Assembly (NCBI GenBank): GCA_027923505.1
Contig: BROI01000002.1
Location: 186,001 to 250,000, forward strand
Length of the DNA: 64,000 nucleotides
Reading direction: 5' to 3'
Source: Mayamaea pseudoterrestris
Taxonomy: Eukaryota > Bacillariophyta > Bacillariophyceae > Sellaphorales > Sellaphoraceae
How positions within the stretch are numbered: position 1 is the stretch's first letter; every line of letters starts with the position of its first letter. A program made the position numbers and the translations under genes. The notes under the pieces are model-generated. The model saw only the letters and a list, made by a program, of their open reading frames with translations. It was not told where the DNA came from and ran no database searches. Positions 32,917-43,096 of this stretch are shown piece by piece.

Positions 32917-34074
32917 ATGAAGCAATTTGCAACGATGGATGCAGCAAAAAGCATTCCACCCATGGTTTCGACCGGCATGTACAATACTGCATTGAGTGTC
33001 GTGTCTCCGGACTTGCAGCAATTGGATGCTTCCATGAGCGACTCGTCGACATCGTCGTCGTCTTTGGATTCTGTTCGTCCGGTAGTCCTAGCCGACTCGA
33101 CGAAAATGCAACTCAACCATGGTGACAACAGCTTGCATCATGCTGGCGGCGGTATCAACATGATCAACTATTCAAGCAGCAGCTATAATACGTTTGAAAC
33201 CTGTTCCAACATGCAATTCGACTACTCATTTGGGTTGAACAACAGCATTTCCGACGTTACCCAAGCGGCAGCGACTGGCGATTGGCATGGCATCGAGCTG
33301 TTTGCGACGGCCGTTCTAATGTCACTCAAATCGGCTCCCGTGGCAAACATGAAACCAAAGACAGCAGTCATCAAAATGAAGCAGCTGCCAAAGGCAAGCA
33401 ATGCCATCAAAAAGAAGCAAGCTCTTGTCAAGCAGACTTTGAACAAGTCAAAACACAAGGCTTTACTGCTTCGCAAACCAGTGTCCGCTCATCCCGCGGC
33501 ATCCGCATCGGAACGTCGCTTTCCGCGACATGCCAAGAACAGTTCAATGACCAATACTGCAATCAAGCAACGAGCCAAGGTTGTTTCGCCATTGCCATTG
33601 GAAAGTAGCGTTGATGCCACTCTCAGCACTTCGACAGTCTCGACCTGCCATCGCGACGTTGTTACGCCATTACCATGCCTCTCCCGCCGCCATGCTGCCA
33701 GCAACAAACATGACGACGACGACGCCAGTATCAACTCTAGTAGTAGCAGCACCACGACCAACAAACCTTTTGCTACAACAGTTACCAACAAGGATGTCTT
33801 ATCGGGTCGCGGCAACGGCATTGCCATGCTCTGCGGCAACGTTCGCTTCCGCAAACTGGTCTTTGCGCAGCGCGCCAAATACTCCAAGACGCTGCGCCAC
33901 GAAAAGTCGCAACTGGCGCAAGCCATTATCGACAAGGTGCACGACTACGGCGGTCGATTCTTGGAAAAGGTTGGCGACGGCGACTTGTACCGCATCATGG
34001 ATCATGTTCGCGTGTTGGAAAAGACGAGTCAAGCGCTTCGCGAGCGATGCACTTATACGAGTAAGAAGCGATAG
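32917..34074 (+). CDS. DUF6824-domain nuclear-type protein
   Basis: 385 residues from the first ATG (MKQFATMDAAK). The first 290 residues are low complexity, rich in Ser, Thr, Lys and Ala, with basic clusters (KKKQALVKQTLNKSKHK) that could serve as nuclear signals. The C-terminal 95 residues form the DUF6824 domain, which is expanded in diatoms: KDVLSGRGNGIAMLCGNVRF, RKLVFAQRAKYS, EKSQLAQAIIDKVHDYGGRF and GDGDLYRIMD. The domain has no proven activity. The high count of such genes in diatoms and the basic linker suggest a regulatory, perhaps DNA-binding role. Domain identity is good; function is unknown. Confidence 0.82.
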   Translation: MKQFATMDAAKSIPPMVSTGMYNTALSVVSPDLQQLDASMSDSSTSSSSLDSVRPVVLADSTKMQLNHGDNSLHHAGGGINMINYSSSSYNTFETCSNMQFDYSFGLNNSISDVTQAAATGDWHGIELFATAVLMSLKSAPVANMKPKTAVIKMKQLPKASNAIKKKQALVKQTLNKSKHKALLLRKPVSAHPAASASERRFPRHAKNSSMTNTAIKQRAKVVSPLPLESSVDATLSTSTVSTCHRDVVTPLPCLSRRHAASNKHDDDDASINSSSSSTTTNKPFATTVTNKDVLSGRGNGIAMLCGNVRFRKLVFAQRAKYSKTLRHEKSQLAQAIIDKVHDYGGRFLEKVGDGDLYRIMDHVRVLEKTSQALRERCTYTSKKR

Positions 34075-34428
34075 GTAATGGATGAATAAGAATACATGAT
34101 CATATAACGAAAGATTGTAATAGTAACACTTTACTTGTTGCTTGATGAATGAGTACATCCACCTGCTAGAGGCGTAGTTGGCCGTACGCGCGAACTCTCA
34201 CAAGACCTGAAGAGCTACAACAAGAGAGCCAATAGTCAAGATTGATCACCTACAGCGTATATATTAGATACGGTATGAATAAAAGCAATGGCTTTCGTTA
34301 TCGTTTACTGCTCTGAAGTTGCATGTGAATAGGCAAAAGTCAGAATGCCGCACCAACCTCGCGTTAAACATTACAGTAGCCAAATTCTCTTCTTCGCCAC
34401 CATCTATTCACTCATGAGCTCGGCCTAT
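34075..34428. other. Convergent 3' intergenic region
   Basis: About 350 bases between the DUF6824 gene and V-ATPase subunit F. No gene, RNA or repeat seen. Confidence 0.4.
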
Positions 34429-34971
34429 CTAAAACGTTCCACCAAGAAACATATTGACGCGCTGCATAATGTAATCTTGCTCCGGATCGTACGGATGCTC
34501 CTTGGAGGGAATTTCCAAAACTGTCGGAATCGTTTCGTGGTAATCCTTCAAAACATGTCGAATATCATTGGCGATATGCTGGTTAATGAGAATGATCCCA
34601 ATATCAGATCGCGTCGTGAATCCTCGAAAGGCTTGCTCAATTTGTGGAAGCTTGGTGTCTTGCTTGACAATCAAAAAGTTGCTGGCCTCGGCAGTTCGAT
34701 GGCCCACGCCCGCCAGCAAAAAGCCAGTGACCGTGTCTTCGTCTCCGATAATTGCAACTAGTTTACCAACGTCCTGTATGTATTGCAGATTTGAAGAAGA
34801 TTGGTGTTTAGAACGGAGCTACGAGTATTTCTTCGCGAGCTGCAGTGAACAATTGCAGCCGCCGCACAACGGCTATTTTCTGCTTTTGCTTGATCCTTTC
34901 CCGACGCAAATTCTGACAGCTACAGTCTCGCTAGTAATTACTATTTCTCTTCGTTCTTGGCTACATACCAT
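34429..34971 (-). CDS. VMA7: V-type proton ATPase subunit F, first coding exon is the ATG alone
   Basis: Subunit F belongs to the central stalk of the V1 sector, which couples ATP hydrolysis to rotation and acidifies vacuoles and vesicles. The main exon (34429-34773) carries the family blocks KLVAIIGDEDTVTGFLLAG, VGHRTAEASNF, GIILINQHIANDIR and VLEIPSKEHPYDP. It has no ATG before them. Upstream on the minus strand, ATG at 34971-34969 is followed at once by a strong donor (GTATGT) and the main exon is preceded by an acceptor (ACATACAG). Removing the 195-base intron 34774-34968 in phase 0 gives MDVGKLVAIIGDEDT. The total is 115 residues, near the usual 115-130. Family identity is very firm; the start exon is inferred from splice sites. 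Confidence 0.9.
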
Positions 34972-35734
34972 GATTGTCTATGCTTTGCCTTGCGTTTCCT
35001 TTTCGTTTGCTCGTTGCTATTACTTGCCGCTTGGTTGGAGGCAATGGCGGCGTGGACCCGCCGCTTCTTGATTGGCGATTCGAAGGCGCGCGAGACGAGT
35101 CCCGGTCATGACATCATCACGACTCACCAGTCCCGCTCGTGACTTGCGCACGGCGAGTCCACCAACACAAAACATCAAGCGTTCTGGCTGCCGACTTGTC
35201 AAAATTCACTCGTCCTGTCGCTTGATCCTGTGCTGCAAGTGTTCAAATTCTGATATGTTATTGCTTGTCAAGTACCTTTAGAAACGTGTACAGTTTTTGA
35301 ATTGAAAATAATATGGTAAGCCCGCGAGACGAATTGTTGAACACTGCTGCACTGCGCGCTGCAACGTAACCGCGATTCGACCCTCCACATCATGTGAAAT
35401 AATCTTGCAGTTGCTATTTCTTCTTTACAATACGTTTGTTTTATCATGATTTGATCATTATTGAGTTAAATATTCGTTTCTCACCCTTTAAACATGCTCA
35501 TTTTGCTGCCTGCAGATGCTCCAGAACCCGCAAGGATGGGCGGCTCGCCCTCGTGTACACTCTGGTGCACAGTCAGCCTGCGACGACGACCATGACGTCG
35601 ATTGACGGTTTGGAATTGTTCCTCGCTCTGGCTAGCTAATCCTGCACGACCAATTATTGCAACAATGTTTTACAACTGATTTCTCCCAGGTAAGAGAGTA
35701 GAATTAATTAGTGTGTCTAGTGCTGTGGTCAGGT
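34972..35734. other. Intergenic region upstream of V-ATPase F
   Basis: About 760 bases. It includes a loose pair of similar segments around 35097-35143 (agtcccggtcatgac and agtcccgctcgtgac). A 67-codon plus frame at 35436-35639 lacks motifs. No supported gene or RNA. Confidence 0.35.
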
Positions 35735-38700
35735 CTATTTACTACCGTGCTTTTTCGAAATAAGACTCTTACGCCGCCGATCTTGCTGTTGCTCCTTGCG
35801 TTTCTCAAAGTATGCAGCAATCTTTTCCTTCATGACATCTAAAATCGCCTGATGGTTGCCCAATACTGTCTCGTCGGTCAAGTCTTCCTCAGTGTCCGAC
35901 TCGCCCTCTTCCAAAACAACGCTATCGACTCGACGGCACGATGGCGCCCGAATGACATTGGGTCGAAGATTGGCGGAAGCAAGTGATGCTGCCACGGACG
36001 GATCCTCCTTTGTCTTGTGTCGCGACTGCACTTCGACCTTTTGAAATATGCCAGCTACTTCGGCCCAATTGATTTCTTGTGTACTGCGAGGAACGGCGTC
36101 TTCCTTCTTGTCACTAGCGGCGGACGAGGAAGCATCTACCGGTGCAACAACTTGAGCTGCAAGGGGAGGCGACAAGGCAGCAGCAGCATCAACAGCGCGC
36201 CTCGACTTTTTCATGCTGCGCGGTTCGCCACTCCGGGAACTCAAGGCCACAGACAAGGACCTTACTACTTCACCGCGGCGATGCAAACCATATGGAGTGT
36301 TTTGAACATGGTTTGGTTGCCAGGCGACTGGATCGCAAACATGTCTTGGTTCATACTGAGACCAAGCTCCTGCTTGAGCCGATCCTGTTCCGGGAGGCAC
36401 CTTTAAATCTGAAAGTGAAGGCCGTCGTTTCTTGGAGTCGACTCGGGGGGACATACCTTCCATCTTCACTTGCGCCGTCGGTACAGTCATGGCAATGTTT
36501 GGATCAACGTATGGACCAAAATCTGGAACTCCGCCTCGAATGTTGTTGCGATCTTGAAGCTTTTTGAGCGACTTGTGCAACATGGCTCGCGCATGCGCTC
36601 GTCGCATCAAGTCGCTTCCATTGAGTCCCATGGTATACCCGTTTGGCGGCTTGCAAGGATCTTCCCAAGCGTCACCGTCACCACTCAGTATGTCATGCGG
36701 CATCATTGAGCACGATTTCGTTGTTTCCGCATCTTGAACTGCTTCAAAGAGCTTGTCGTGACCTAGTATTTCACCGGCACGAATGACGGAGCTCGTATAT
36801 GCATTGGCAAACGCTTCATTCATCGTGGTGTTTCTGGCCATGAGGTTAGCCAGCATGGTGCGCTCCTGGGCTTTGGTTCGCAATGCACACAAACGCAGCT
36901 CGTCGAGGTAATCAAGATGGTTTTGGAATTGTGGAATAGCTTTGTTAAGATGGTCGTTTATGAAAATTTTGTCAATCAAGGCCTTGTTCACAGCTATTAC
37001 GGTGCAAAGCTCGACTTGACGATTATTACACGGCGACCCGGATTCGGTCAATGCCGAAGCCGCATTCGCTTGCTTCTGAGTCACCGCATTCTTTCTCGCA
37101 TCGTTATACTCGACAAGCGGACCCGCTCCCGCGTTCGACTGTTCAATAAACTCGAATGCCAACGCCCGCGTCGAAGTATCGACAGTTGCTTGAATGAGCC
37201 ATTTGCACTCTGGGTCAACGTCGACGCGTCCACTCTTTTCAAAAGCCCTTTGAAAGCAGTCCTCATGGTTTGCCCACAGCCAAACGAGGATGTTGGCAAC
37301 TATAAGATCCCGCGCAACATTTGGAAGTGGCTGCTTGCTGACGCTCTTGTACACCGGCGACCCGAGTCTTTCCTTGATAGCGTGTGCGATGAGCGTTTTT
37401 GGTATTGGAACAGCAGCACCTAACGCCATGAGGTATTCAATTGCTGCTGCTTGGACTTCGGACGAACATGATAGTGGTTGTATCTCACTGAACCGGCCAT
37501 TCTTTATCATGTCAGCTTTTGCTTCAGGTAAAGATGCCGGCTCATCTGGTTCAACAAAATGCAGCCCAGTATCTCCAGAGATCCTCACAGCTGGAGGCGC
37601 TGGTAATGGTGCCTTACTCTCAATGACCGGCTGACTAGAAGCTTGCGCTCTGCTGTTATCCAAGTTTCCCATACGCCGTTCGCTTGATGCTGCATCCCCT
37701 GGAGATGGTCGAGGCAATATCTCAATGTTGCTTTTAGGACCATTGCCACCACCAGGTATGGATATGGACATATCGGACGTCGGCACGCCGTGCTGTTGTG
37801 ACATGTTTGGATACACCCCTGGGATCGTCGACTGAGGAAACAATGCGCCCATAACTTGTCCTACATGCGAATAGCCTTGTTGGCCTATCTGATGTTGCTG
37901 TCCAGCAAACATTGAGGAAAACTGATGTGGCATATGAGGAAGCGGTTGTATTTGCGTTGGAAATTGGTTAAAGCCAGCTATGGCTCCCATGTGGTGCTGA
38001 TTACCGAACTGCGGCATGGCCATGTGGTTGTATGAGTCTTGAAGCTGTTGCGCATTGTATGACTGAGGAAGGGGCGGAGGAGCAGCAACGACAGCAGCAG
38101 ATAGAACTGAGTGTTGCTCGTTGATATTCAATACAGGATTGGATAGTCGGGATCGCGACGAAGATGAGGCAACCGCAGCACTTGACGAACTTGTATCAGA
38201 ATGTTTTCGCTTGCTGCCAGTCCTCATTTTGTTTTTCGCCACTTGACTATCGAGCTTCTCCTCTTTCTTCTCGATCTTCTTTTCAGCTGATGAAAGAAAT
38301 TGATCCATGAGTGTCGTATTTTGTCCTTTGACTCGTTCTTCCATCATATGACGAATCGACTTAAGATCATCAGACCAGATGCTACTTTTCTCATCTAGCA
38401 GCGGAGGCAGCAATTCACGCTCTACAATTTGTTTCGTAGCGGTAAACAGTCCAAGTGATTCCAGTACCGAAAATGTTAACATTGGATCAATGGAAGAATC
38501 AGGCGACGGCTCGTCAGATACTGGTCGTGGCGGTGGTGGAAGCATATCTGCCTCGGACGTTGCCGCACCAGCTGTCTTTTTCGTAGTACGTCGACTTGCT
38601 GATGCAGTCTCTATTCGCTTTTGCAGCTTGTTGAGACCTAGCTGAAGCTGTATTTTTGAAACACCATTTGGCTCGTCGTTGAAAAGTTGCAGTATATTGG

Positions 38701-40036
38701 CAACGGACTGTTTGGCTCGATTCGTGGCAGCATCGGCATCAAGTGGAAGCGATTTGCGCTCCGCTTTATCCTTTGGCACTGGAAGTGGCGGCAATGTTAA
38801 TGCCAAGTATGCTTGCAAAAATGGCTCTTGCTGCTTGCTCGTGGACGTTTGATTGGTGCGCCGCTTGCCTCCCATTGATTCAGGATGCGGATGCTTGAGT
38901 CGCTGCTGCGTCGTCTTGAGGTTGAATGTTTTGGCAATCAACGCCTTTGTTGCTGCGGATGGAGTTTGAACGCTGCTAGAGCTACTTTCATTCATAAATT
39001 CATCAGCGCCTGGAGCAAGACTAAGCAAGGAAGAAACAGACAGCAATCCACCTTGTTGGCGTTGACGAGGAGTGGTCGCTGGAGATGATTGTTTGGCTGA
39101 CGGTGGTGGAGCCGCTGGTGGAGCAGTAGAAGATGCTGCAGACAGTTCGGACATTTTTCGCTTTCTGGCAGTACTTGTGGCAGACGCTGCTTTATAGCCG
39201 TCTGGTTGTATTGGTTGAACTGGCGGCGCGGTCATGGCTGGGAATGCAGTGCTGATTGTTGCATCGTCGGCGGACGCTCTTGCTGCTTGTCGCACGCGAT
39301 GACGCTCAATTCGCATGGCGGCCGCCCGGCGAGACCGATCCAATACGTGATCACCAGCCGCAGCTGCTGCTTGACTCAAGCTCCGCGCTCGCTGCTGGGG
39401 TGCCCTTTCCGGATGAGCGGATGCGGTAATGGTTGGATCGACGACTGCTGCTTGTTCCGGCAAAACGACAAGCGACAACCCAGCCGAGTAATACGCCAAC
39501 TCCTCCGACCTAGGCGACTTGCGCTCCATTTCCTTTTCCTCCTTGAGCGATGCATGCTCCGCAATCAACTTGGAATACATGTTGACTGGATCCTTTCGAA
39601 CCAATTCTCTACGATCGTTTGGAGGCACCAGGCACACCTGATACTTGTCAAAGACGCGGTCCGTAAAGGCTTTTCGCAACTGCATGGTTTGATCCAGAGC
39701 CGTTTGCAGTCGCTGCCGCGCATCCTGCAAACATGTATCGGAGTCAATGACAAAGGAGCCGTACAAGTTGGTCAAGGGCGCGCGGGCCTTGAGCATGGCG
39801 GTGTTGACGGACGATGCTTCTGCGGATTGCTGCTGCTGCTGCTCCATTGTATCAACCTGCTCAAAGGCTGCAGTCACTGCATCTTGCACTATTAAAGCTG
39901 CCTCTTGCGTTACTTCGTCATTGTCTCGACTCGCTAGATGAACCGGCGATTCGACAGCTGGCGTCGTGGTCGATGGAGGCTCCTCCGACGTGGATAATTC
40001 TGTAGCCTTTACTTGATCGTTTTTGGCCGCGTCCAT
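35735..40036 (-). CDS. Very large unrecognised low-complexity protein
   Basis: About 1433 residues in one exon from the ATG at 40036 (MDAAKNDQVKAT). The first 900 residues are mostly disordered, rich in Ala, Ser, Gln, Pro and Thr, with short helical islands (LQTALDQTMQLRKAFTDRVF) and a basic KKIEKKEEKLDSQ stretch. A Gln/His/Met-rich section follows (residues about 670-770). The most ordered part is near residues 860-1120: SEVQAAAIEYLMALGAAVPI, IVANILVWLWANHEDC and ALRTKAQERTMLANLMARN. The C-terminus is charged and ends in basic KRKEQQQDRRRKS. There is no signal peptide, membrane segment or catalytic motif. The composition suits a nuclear scaffold or transcription co-regulator, but this is inference. 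I do not recognise the family. Confidence 0.65.
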   Translation of the reverse strand: MDAAKNDQVKATELSTSEEPPSTTTPAVESPVHLASRDNDEVTQEAALIVQDAVTAAFEQVDTMEQQQQQSAEASSVNTAMLKARAPLTNLYGSFVIDSDTCLQDARQRLQTALDQTMQLRKAFTDRVFDKYQVCLVPPNDRRELVRKDPVNMYSKLIAEHASLKEEKEMERKSPRSEELAYYSAGLSLVVLPEQAAVVDPTITASAHPERAPQQRARSLSQAAAAAGDHVLDRSRRAAAMRIERHRVRQAARASADDATISTAFPAMTAPPVQPIQPDGYKAASATSTARKRKMSELSAASSTAPPAAPPPSAKQSSPATTPRQRQQGGLLSVSSLLSLAPGADEFMNESSSSSVQTPSAATKALIAKTFNLKTTQQRLKHPHPESMGGKRRTNQTSTSKQQEPFLQAYLALTLPPLPVPKDKAERKSLPLDADAATNRAKQSVANILQLFNDEPNGVSKIQLQLGLNKLQKRIETASASRRTTKKTAGAATSEADMLPPPPRPVSDEPSPDSSIDPMLTFSVLESLGLFTATKQIVERELLPPLLDEKSSIWSDDLKSIRHMMEERVKGQNTTLMDQFLSSAEKKIEKKEEKLDSQVAKNKMRTGSKRKHSDTSSSSAAVASSSSRSRLSNPVLNINEQHSVLSAAVVAAPPPLPQSYNAQQLQDSYNHMAMPQFGNQHHMGAIAGFNQFPTQIQPLPHMPHQFSSMFAGQQHQIGQQGYSHVGQVMGALFPQSTIPGVYPNMSQQHGVPTSDMSISIPGGGNGPKSNIEILPRPSPGDAASSERRMGNLDNSRAQASSQPVIESKAPLPAPPAVRISGDTGLHFVEPDEPASLPEAKADMIKNGRFSEIQPLSCSSEVQAAAIEYLMALGAAVPIPKTLIAHAIKERLGSPVYKSVSKQPLPNVARDLIVANILVWLWANHEDCFQRAFEKSGRVDVDPECKWLIQATVDTSTRALAFEFIEQSNAGAGPLVEYNDARKNAVTQKQANAASALTESGSPCNNRQVELCTVIAVNKALIDKIFINDHLNKAIPQFQNHLDYLDELRLCALRTKAQERTMLANLMARNTTMNEAFANAYTSSVIRAGEILGHDKLFEAVQDAETTKSCSMMPHDILSGDGDAWEDPCKPPNGYTMGLNGSDLMRRAHARAMLHKSLKKLQDRNNIRGGVPDFGPYVDPNIAMTVPTAQVKMEGMSPRVDSKKRRPSLSDLKVPPGTGSAQAGAWSQYEPRHVCDPVAWQPNHVQNTPYGLHRRGEVVRSLSVALSSRSGEPRSMKKSRRAVDAAAALSPPLAAQVVAPVDASSSAASDKKEDAVPRSTQEINWAEVAGIFQKVEVQSRHKTKEDPSVAASLASANLRPNVIRAPSCRRVDSVVLEEGESDTEEDLTDETVLGNHQAILDVMKEKIAAYFEKRKEQQQDRRRKSLISKKHGSK

Positions 40037-40473
40037 TGCAGCAGCCACTTGTTATATGTAGAGGCACTAGTTGCAAGCAGTAATTCTATATGATAGTGCT
40101 TGGTGAGTCTGTAACATGGTCGTTGGCGACAAGGGTCAAAATTGCGGATGGGAGTCACTTTTGGTTCCTACGCGGACTCTTCGCGTAGAATCGCTACGGA
40201 GCTCCAAGATCCGAGTGGCGCACCGGAGCAATCGCAAGGGAGTTGATTGCTGTTGTTGACAGTGTGACTTGAACACTTCTCTGCGTGCGCAATAAGGTTG
40301 AGGTTTACCAAACGCTCGCGTTTCGGCCGCTGCGTCACCATGGCATGGTGATAGAGGCTGTCGAACCATAAAACATTCGAGTGTCATTTTGCACAATTAC
40401 AACAAGTCGTACTTCCCAGCAATTCTCTACATTAACATCAAACTTGCATATACATTACATTTTTATTATAATC
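40037..40473. other. Divergent promoter region of the large protein and the TFIIB-like gene
   Basis: About 440 bases. The plus frame of the TFIIB-like gene stays open back to 40381 but has no ATG before 40474. No repeat or RNA seen. Confidence 0.4.
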
Positions 40474-42889
40474 ATGAACAATTCCGCAGCCGCAATAGCA
40501 CCATTCTCCGCTCCCAGCAGCAGTCATCGCGAACCAATCAAGTCACTCATGGACGTTTGTCTGTGGGAAATGGACGATGCAACGCAGCTACAAACATGGG
40601 TGCAGTCGCACGTTTCGCTAAATGTTCATCACGACGAACACTCTGGTGTCGCCAATTTGCTGTGGCGCAATTTGTCGCAGTCGCTGGATGCGCTGCATGA
40701 AACGGTTCATGTGTTGGAGCATGTCAAGGTGGAGGCGGAGGAGCACGAGAATGGCGATTCCATGGGATCACCACGAAAAAAGCCAAAGCGAGTCGTTCGC
40801 GTTCGAACGCTTCATGATCCCTACAGGGTTTGGTTGCAGGCGTGGAAGACGAATGATGACGAGGAAAGTACAGCACCAGTAGCAGCAGCCGATGGCACTG
40901 CGCATACATTGGACGCCGTCACTAGCAGCAGCAGCCCCGCTCTCATACACGACGCTACCATCTCCACCATGACACTCACCGACGACCACGACGACGTTCC
41001 CAATTTGCGCGGCGCCAAGCTATCGCAACTTTCCATTGGCGGCTTGGTGAACGCCCTGGCTGGCGTCGCTGGCGGTTGCGTCCACAAGCCAGTTCCATTT
41101 TTGAACCAATCGAGTCAAACGAGCATAGCATCGGCTGCCAATTGCTCGGTGCTGCAGTTACACGAGACGGCCTTGACGCTGCACCGCGTCTTGCAGACGC
41201 GCATTCGCTCGGACATTTTGCGCACCACGCCGCATCGCATTCAGCAAATGCTAGCGTCCGATTTGACCACCACCGAGTTTCAAACGGTCCGTCGACGCGT
41301 CTACGAAACCGTCATGCTTGGCAAGGGCATGCGGTCTAATGATCACGACGACGACGATGAGGCGCGCAACTTGGCCACGGCGCCACCCGGCAGCACGAGC
41401 ACGTCGGGTGTCGTGGAATCGTTCAAAAAGTGCAACACGTGCGGCAACAATGATCAAACCGCCTTTGTGCTGGACGCCAAGAATGGCGATGTCATTTGCG
41501 AAAACTGTGGCACTGTCGTGAGTGAATCCATCATGCACGAAGGCAGTCAGTTTCGCAAGTTTGAAGGCGAGGAGGACCGCAACCACCACGGTGACGCGTG
41601 GAATCCACTCTACAGCAATTCGCACAATATGAGCACCACGCTCGGTGGCTTGCAGGTGAGTGGCGGCATTCACGGATGGGGCGCCGGCAGCAAGCGCAAT
41701 CTGGAAACGATTTTACGGAACGCGCACGCGTACACGGAACTGAACGTTTCGCAGTTTGGAAAGACGGATCGAAAGACGCGCGTCGGCTACAAGGATAAGC
41801 AAAAGCGAGAGGCCTTTGCGCAGATGCAGCATGTTGGTGATGCGTTGAATCTGCACGAGGCGGTGATACAGCGGGCCAAGGAAATTTTTGCGGGTTTTCG
41901 TGACGATCGTGAGCTGGTGCAGCAGTTTAAACCAGTCATTGGTACGTTTGTTGGATAAACAGTGTGTCGAGTGTTATACGGTGGATGCACGAAATGATGT
42001 CTATTCGCTAGCAAGATGAACAGCTGCTCACTTTCATGTGACGATTTCACCAGCTGCTTGTCTCTGCGAAGCGTTTGAATATCTTTCGCAGAGTGGTAAG
42101 GCCATTTTGAAGCAAGATGAGATCAAGCAGGTCGAGGCTGCTGCAGCGGCTGTTGGTCCAGTGTCGGCCCGCGGGGCACGCCGCAACGAACTGCATTCCG
42201 CCACATTGGCTGGAAAGGGAGGCTTGATGATTGACTTTTCGAATATTGAAAAGGACAAGCTTGAAGCTCCGTCCGCTGTAGTCAGCTCGTCAAGCAGCCC
42301 CAAAGCATCAGAGAAGCCGACTGCCGCTTGGGATTTGCTCGACTGTCGTTCCTGGCTATTGGATGCGTCAAGGCGAATTGCTCAACAATGGGTTGAGGAT
42401 CGAAGCAAGCTGGAAGGTTTGGCGGCCAAGAAAATCCCAGTCGGCACCGTCGATGAATTGGAAGGCAAGTTGGTGGAGCATTCAATCTCTCTGTGCGAGT
42501 ACCTCGAGTCGCAGATACAAGCACGAACAAAGAATGTAGTCGCCACGAATGGCATACACACCCACCGAGTTGACGACATGTCAAAGTTAAGTATTCGCTG
42601 GCAAAAAGGGAACGAACGCGGAGCCGGTGGAGTAAATGGCGACAAGCAGGCGACAGCCACTGCAGCGTCTGGCCGTACGGCAGGCCAGATACTTATTTTA
42701 CTAACAGCTAAGAAGCTCAGTGCAATATTGAACGACGAAGTATCGGGCGATGCCTTTCATAGGGAGCTGCGCGGGGTCATTGGGAAGCAGGAGGAGCTCA
42801 AGCGACAGAAAAAGTTGGAGGAAGCTTCTCGCCAACGGTTGCATCAGATGAAGCGCAAACCATATCTGCATGCTCGTGTCATGTCTTGA
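40474..42889 (+). CDS. TFIIB-family transcription factor with long N-terminal extension, two exons
   Basis: About 767 residues; exons 40474-41941 and 42054-42889. The intron 41942-42053 (GTACGT donor, CACCAG acceptor, phase 1) rebuilds FKPVIAACLCEAFEYLSQSG, which matches the first cyclin fold of TFIIB. A zinc ribbon (CNTC at about residue 320, then CENCGTVVSE) precedes it, followed by FRKFEGEEDRN, like the B-reader region. The cyclin part includes ALNLHEAVIQRAKEIFAGF. The second cyclin repeat is divergent or absent; the C-terminus is basic and coiled (QEELKRQKKLEEASRQR). TFIIB-type factors recruit RNA polymerase to promoters. The first 310 residues are an unusual extension without a recognised domain. 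BRF1 or a diatom-specific TFIIB paralogue are both possible. Confidence 0.8.
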
Positions 42890-43096
42890 GTCTTTATAAA
42901 AGAAGATAAATGGTTTGCATCAAAGATTATACTTAATGGAACACGACGTCGATTGGAAGTGGCATCTTTGCCTGGTCATTAGCTGCGCTACTGTTAACAA
43001 AATCTCTTTACAAACATTAACGTAATGGTAGTTGAAGAAGTACTGATGTGTCTATCAATTTTGTTATTTGCGCTCGTCTGCTCGACTGATGGGCGG

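Noticed and set aside
37081-39895. Several long frames opposite the large minus-strand gene (up to 229 codons)
   Set aside because: They are shadows of a long open minus frame; none has its own motif.
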